DNA of 64,000 bases, from the NCBI GenBank assembly GCA_021799275.1, contig JAJZAT010000004.1:62001-126000 (forward strand), read 5' to 3'. Positions 60,899 to 64,000 of the stretch are shown here, one piece after another (the first letter of the stretch is position 1; each line of letters opens with the position of its first letter). A program made the position numbers and the translations under genes. Source of the stretch: Bacillota bacterium (lineage in GTDB: Bacteria; Bacillota; Sulfobacillia; JAJZYS01; JAJYTV01). The notes beneath the pieces were generated by a model. That model worked only from the letters and a program-made list of their open reading frames with translations, did no database searches and had not been told where the DNA came from.

Positions 60899-61815
60899 CA
60901 GTCCCGCAGGCTCCTTCCCGTCAGGTGGAGGAAGACGTCCTCGAGCGTGGCGGTACGCGTCGCGAGGCCCGTGAGCGGCACGCCTGAGGTCTTGGCCCAT
61001 TCGGCCAGGGCGCCCAGCGTCTCGTCGAGACGCTCCGTCCTGAGCACGGTCTTCGGCCCCTCCCTGCTCACGCGCTGCAGGCCGGGAAGATGGATATCCT
61101 CCCCGACCGGCACCTCCGCGGACACTTCGATGAAGGCCGCCGGCATGTGGCGCTCGATGAGTTCCTTGGGCTGGCCCTCATCGAGGACGTGGCCGTGGTC
61201 CATGACCGCGAGCTGGTCGCAAAGCGCCTCCGCCTCGTCCATGTAGTGCGTCGTGAGGACGACGGTCCTGCCCTCCTCGCAGAGCTGCCGGACGGAATCC
61301 CAGACATTGCGACGCGCCTGGGGATCGAGACCGGCCGTGGGCTCGTCCAGGAATACCACCTCGGGATCGTTCACGAGGGCCACCGCCACCGCCAGGCGCT
61401 GCCGCTGCCCCCCGGAGAGGGTCTGGACATAGGCCTTGCGTTTCTCGCCCAGCTCGAACCGTTCGATCAGGCCGTCGGTCGCCAGCTTGTGGCGGTAGAA
61501 GCTCGCGAAAAGGTCGATCGTCTCGTCCACGCGCAGGAGCTCGAAGAACGACGACGTCTGCAGTTGCACGCCGAAGCGCTCCCGCGCGACCGAGGGCTGA
61601 CGGACGAGGTCATGGTCGCCGTAGGTGATGTGGCCGTGGTCCGGACGCCTCAGTCCCTCGATCATCTCGAGGGTCGTGGTCTTGCCGGCCCCGTTCGGAC
61701 CGAGCAGGCCGAAGATGCGCCCAGGTTCTATCTCGAGATCGATGCCGTCGACCGCGTGCACGGCGCCGTAGATCTTGTGGACGTCCTTGAGGCGCAGGAA
61801 CTCACTCCTGGCCAG
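60898..61815 (-). CDS. ABC exporter ATPase (apparent CTG start)
   Basis: 305 residues from the called start. Walker A LLGPNGAGKTTTLEMIEG, Q-loop VQLQTSSFFELL, signature QTLSGGQRQRLAVAVAL, Walker B VVFLDEPTAGLDPQARR, His-switch VVLTTHYMDEAEALCDQLAVMD; C-terminal DUF4162-type tail. DrrA-like energiser of the downstream permease. Start: the first ATG is at 61836 but its Shine-Dalgarno is poor; the strong GGGGGAGGG is inside that reading frame and points to CTG at 61813-61815 (LARSEFLRLKDVHKIYG). Promoter-like TATAGT (61852-61857) and GGTACAAT (61881) lie upstream. Confidence 0.92.
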   Translation of the reverse strand: MARSEFLRLKDVHKIYGAVHAVDGIDLEIEPGRIFGLLGPNGAGKTTTLEMIEGLRRPDHGHITYGDHDLVRQPSVARERFGVQLQTSSFFELLRVDETIDLFASFYRHKLATDGLIERFELGEKRKAYVQTLSGGQRQRLAVAVALVNDPEVVFLDEPTAGLDPQARRNVWDSVRQLCEEGRTVVLTTHYMDEAEALCDQLAVMDHGHVLDEGQPKELIERHMPAAFIEVSAEVPVGEDIHLPGLQRVSREGPKTVLRTERLDETLGALAEWAKTSGVPLTGLATRTATLEDVFLHLTGRSLRD

Positions 61816-61996
61816 ATGGATCCCTCCCCCTGCCATAGGTGCCTGCCCCCTACTATACCTGTCCAAGACCATGAACTGGCATTGTACCCTGGTACGCTCT
61901 GCAGCCGGCGTCCAGGGGTGCGGCCATCCGAGTCTTGCAGGAAACCGGGCCGCGGCGCGGAAGCGGACCGGGAGACAGCCTGAGAGGAGTCCTGCG

Positions 61997-62761
61997 TTGA
62001 GGCCGGTCCTTGTGTTCGACGTGGAGACTGTCGTCGATGCGAACATGGCCCGCAAGGTGCTGGGACGGCCGGACCTGGGCGACCTCGAAGCCCTGGCGCT
62101 CGTGGCGCCGCCGCGCGGCTCAGACGAGCCGCACGGCTTCCCCAAGCCCCTCTACCACCAGGTCGTCGAGATCGCCGTCTGCACCATTGCGGTAGACGGC
62201 AGAGTGGAGACGCTCCGTCCGCTCGCCGCGGGGAACGATGAACGGTCTCTGCTGCAGGGGTTCTGGGCAGGCTTTGCGCATCGGGCCCCAGGCGTCCGCC
62301 TGGTCACCTACAACGGCCGACGCTTCGACGTGCCCGTGCTGACGCAGCGAGCGATCGCCCACGGCGTCTCGCCTGCCGCGCTGTGGCGGGAGGATTACCG
62401 CCAACGCTTCCGCGACAGCCATCTCGATATCATGGAGGTCCTGTCGGATTACGGCAGTTCCATGCCGCTCAGCCAGCACGAAGCCGCCGTCATGCTCGGC
62501 ATCCCTGGTAAGCTGGGCGTCGGTGGCGGTGACGTCCGGGAGCTCTGGGCGGGGGGCCGCACGCCGGACATCGCCGCCTATTGCGCCTGCGACGTGGCCA
62601 CGCTGACCCTCGCCTTCGCCCGCCTCGGACCTGTGGCGGGCTGGTGCACGCAGGACGAGTCCTCGCGCATCGAAGAGGGCGTTCGGCGGGCGCTCCTTGC
62701 CCAGGAACCCTCGCATCCGCTGTTCGCCGCTTTCCTGACTACCCTCGAGGAGCCCAGCTGA
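61997..62761 (+). CDS. Predicted 3'-5' exonuclease, PolB-exonuclease-like
   Basis: 254 residues of the DnaQ-like superfamily, closest to the PF10108/COG3298 group. Exo I: LVFDVETVVDANMARK; Exo II: VRLVTYNGRRFDVPVLTQRA; middle DSHLDIMEVLSDYGSSMPLSQHEAAVMLGIPGKLG; Exo III: YCACDVATLTLAFARL. The Asp/Glu ligands for two metals are present. There is no polymerase domain. TTG 61997 is seven nt after AGGAG. Physiological role unknown. PucR-like gene follows by 36 bp. Confidence 0.88.
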   Translation: MRPVLVFDVETVVDANMARKVLGRPDLGDLEALALVAPPRGSDEPHGFPKPLYHQVVEIAVCTIAVDGRVETLRPLAAGNDERSLLQGFWAGFAHRAPGVRLVTYNGRRFDVPVLTQRAIAHGVSPAALWREDYRQRFRDSHLDIMEVLSDYGSSMPLSQHEAAVMLGIPGKLGVGGGDVRELWAGGRTPDIAAYCACDVATLTLAFARLGPVAGWCTQDESSRIEEGVRRALLAQEPSHPLFAAFLTTLEEPS

Positions 62762-62797
62762 GACCTCGCGGGAATACCCTTTGCGCAGGTGACGACC

Positions 62798-64000
62798 GTG
62801 TCCGCGAGCCGCATGCCGGATCTGCCCACCTTGCGTGAGCTGCTGCGCAGGCCGGCCTTCAGGGACGCCGAGGTCCTCGCGGGACGCCAGGGCCTCGATG
62901 CCCCGGTGCGCTGGGTGCACGTAGGCGAGATACCCGACATCGCGAGCTACCTGCGCGGACAGGAGCTCGTGCTGTCCACGGGAGTGGGGCTGCATCGTCC
63001 CCAGGAGCGGCGCCGGTATCTCGAGCGCCTGGCCGGGTGCAAGGTCGCGGGGGTCTGCATCGAGCTCGGCAGGTATCTGCAGCGGGTCCCGAAGGACATG
63101 ATCGAGCTCGCGGACCGCCTCGAGCTGCCTCTCGTCACGTTCGTGCGTCCGGTCCGGTTCGTCGACATCACGCGGGACGTGCACGAGGTCATCCTGCAGG
63201 GCGAACAGCGGATCCTGCTCTCCCTGCGCCAGCTGGCGGACGACCTCAGGCTGGCGCAGCCAAGTGGCGACCCCCAGGCTGAGATCGTCGGCCGCCTGGG
63301 GTTCTGGCTCGACGATGCGACCGTGTTCCTGCCGGCCGAGGGCGAACCGCTGCGCGCCGGGGCGCCACACCGCGTCCACGAGCTGGAGGCCAAGGTCCCG
63401 GGCCTCCTCGCGGCCAGCCACGAACCCGCCATTCCGTCGGACACGCAGCTGGCGGACGGTAGCCGGATCCTGTGGCGGCCCGTCCCGCAACGGGATGGCG
63501 CAGCGGGCCTCCTGATCGCCGCCTGCCACCGTGGCGACGAGCTCAGCTCGGACATGGCGCTCGAGCTCGGGGCGGCTGCCCTTGCCCAGGTGCCATCCCG
63601 GGAACAGAGGCATCCGTCGCTGGATACCGGTGACGACGAACTTCTTGCCGCGTTGCTCCGCGGCGAGGGCCAGGGACTTGGCCGTCCGCTCACCGCGCGG
63701 CTGGGACAGGCCGGGCGGCTGCCGGCGCGGGCGGCGCTTGTCCTGCTGCGGCCCCGCAAGGGACAAGCCGTCGCACTGCTGTCAGCGTTGCAGGCGGATC
63801 TGCGCCAGAAGGGCACGCGCGCCCTTGCCGCCGAGCACGGAAGGGATGTCGCGCTTCTTCTCTTCGACCCGCCGTCGCGCGGCGTCTTGCGGGACCTGCT
63901 GGCGGATCTCGGCGCCGCGAGCGAGCCTCTTGGCGGGGCGGCCATTGGCGCCTCCACCATCCTGCCGCTGCACGACCTGACCGCTGCCACGCCCGAAGCG
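62798..64000 (+). CDS. PucR-family transcriptional regulator, truncated by window end
   Basis: 401 codons open to the window edge. N-terminal PucR domain (~6-125): LPTLRELLRRPAFRDAEVLAGRQGLDAPVRWVHVGEIPDIASYLRGQELVLSTGVGL, VAGVCIELGRYLQRVPKDMIELADRLELPLVTF. Then a GAF-like/CdaR middle domain; the expected C-terminal PucR helix-turn-helix lies beyond 64000. Family members regulate purine catabolism or other nitrogen or carbon uses. GTG 62798 follows AGGTGACGACC; ATG 62813 is an alternative. Runs in the same direction as the exonuclease. Confidence 0.87.
   Translation, partial: MSASRMPDLPTLRELLRRPAFRDAEVLAGRQGLDAPVRWVHVGEIPDIASYLRGQELVLSTGVGLHRPQERRRYLERLAGCKVAGVCIELGRYLQRVPKDMIELADRLELPLVTFVRPVRFVDITRDVHEVILQGEQRILLSLRQLADDLRLAQPSGDPQAEIVGRLGFWLDDATVFLPAEGEPLRAGAPHRVHELEAKVPGLLAASHEPAIPSDTQLADGSRILWRPVPQRDGAAGLLIAACHRGDELSSDMALELGAAALAQVPSREQRHPSLDTGDDELLAALLRGEGQGLGRPLTARLGQAGRLPARAALVLLRPRKGQAVALLSALQADLRQKGTRALAAEHGRDVALLLFDPPSRGVLRDLLADLGAASEPLGGAAIGASTILPLHDLTAATPEA

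Overview
The window is GC-rich (roughly 68-70% by eye), densely coded bacterial chromosome. A complete eight-gene spoIIIA operon, a YqeG-aroE neighbourhood, EF-P/PepQ/AroQ in Bacillus-like order, an S-layer-homology (SLH) protein and a Tad pilus locus without a secretin gene all point to a Gram-positive, endospore-lineage member of the Bacillota with high GC (the Sulfobacillus/Thermaerobacter/Symbiobacterium type is a guess; the genus cannot be read from the sequence). Many genes start with GTG or TTG and overlap the previous stop by 4 nt (ATGA/GTGA). No rRNA, tRNA, CRISPR array, insertion sequence or prophage was seen.

Layout. 1-7.0 kb (minus): a trans-sulfuration-type PLP enzyme (cut by the window edge), biotin carboxylase accC and spoIIIAA-AH. 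7.1-11.3 kb (plus): a methyltransferase and a large SLH/fibronectin-type protein, sitting where efp normally abuts spoIIIA. 11.4-13.5 kb (minus): aroQ-pepQ-efp. 13.5-14.2 kb: membrane-anchored thioredoxin. 14.4-23.2 kb (plus): a pentose-phosphate operon tkt - tal/pgi fusion - gnd - zwf - pgl - SIS protein. 23.3-25.9 kb (minus): gltX and a secreted protein of unknown function. 26.0-33.0 kb (minus): a signalling locus with a GGDEF-EAL protein ending in a CZB zinc domain, an ammonium-transporter/histidine-kinase fusion, a NarL-type response regulator and an AmtB. 33.1-34.4 kb: ybaK, a zinc-ribbon protein and a stand-alone nuoI. 34.5-40.8 kb (minus): the glycine-cleavage operon gcvT-H-PA-PB with lipM and glyA. 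40.9-43.5 kb: divergent MFS transporter and radical SAM/SPASM protein. 43.5-50.2 kb (minus): Tad/Flp pilus operon flp-tadE-tadG-cpaB-cpaE-cpaF-tadB-tadC, preceded by a sigma-A-like promoter and a c-di-GMP-I riboswitch. 50.4-51.4 kb: secreted beta-helix protein. 51.7-55.8 kb (minus): yqeG-aroE-aroC-aroKB. 55.9-59.7 kb: rhomboid protease, small membrane protein, asnB, GNAT. 59.8-61.8 kb: ABC-2 exporter. 62-64 kb (plus): PolB-type exonuclease and a PucR-family regulator running off the end.

The most interesting reading is a possible circuit. An Amt-type ammonium sensor kinase is encoded beside a complete GGDEF/EAL enzyme with a zinc-sensing CZB tail, and the Tad pilus operon 17 kb away carries a c-di-GMP-I riboswitch leader. 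Ammonium and zinc signals could therefore reach pilus expression through c-di-GMP. The parts are visible in the sequence; the wiring is inference.
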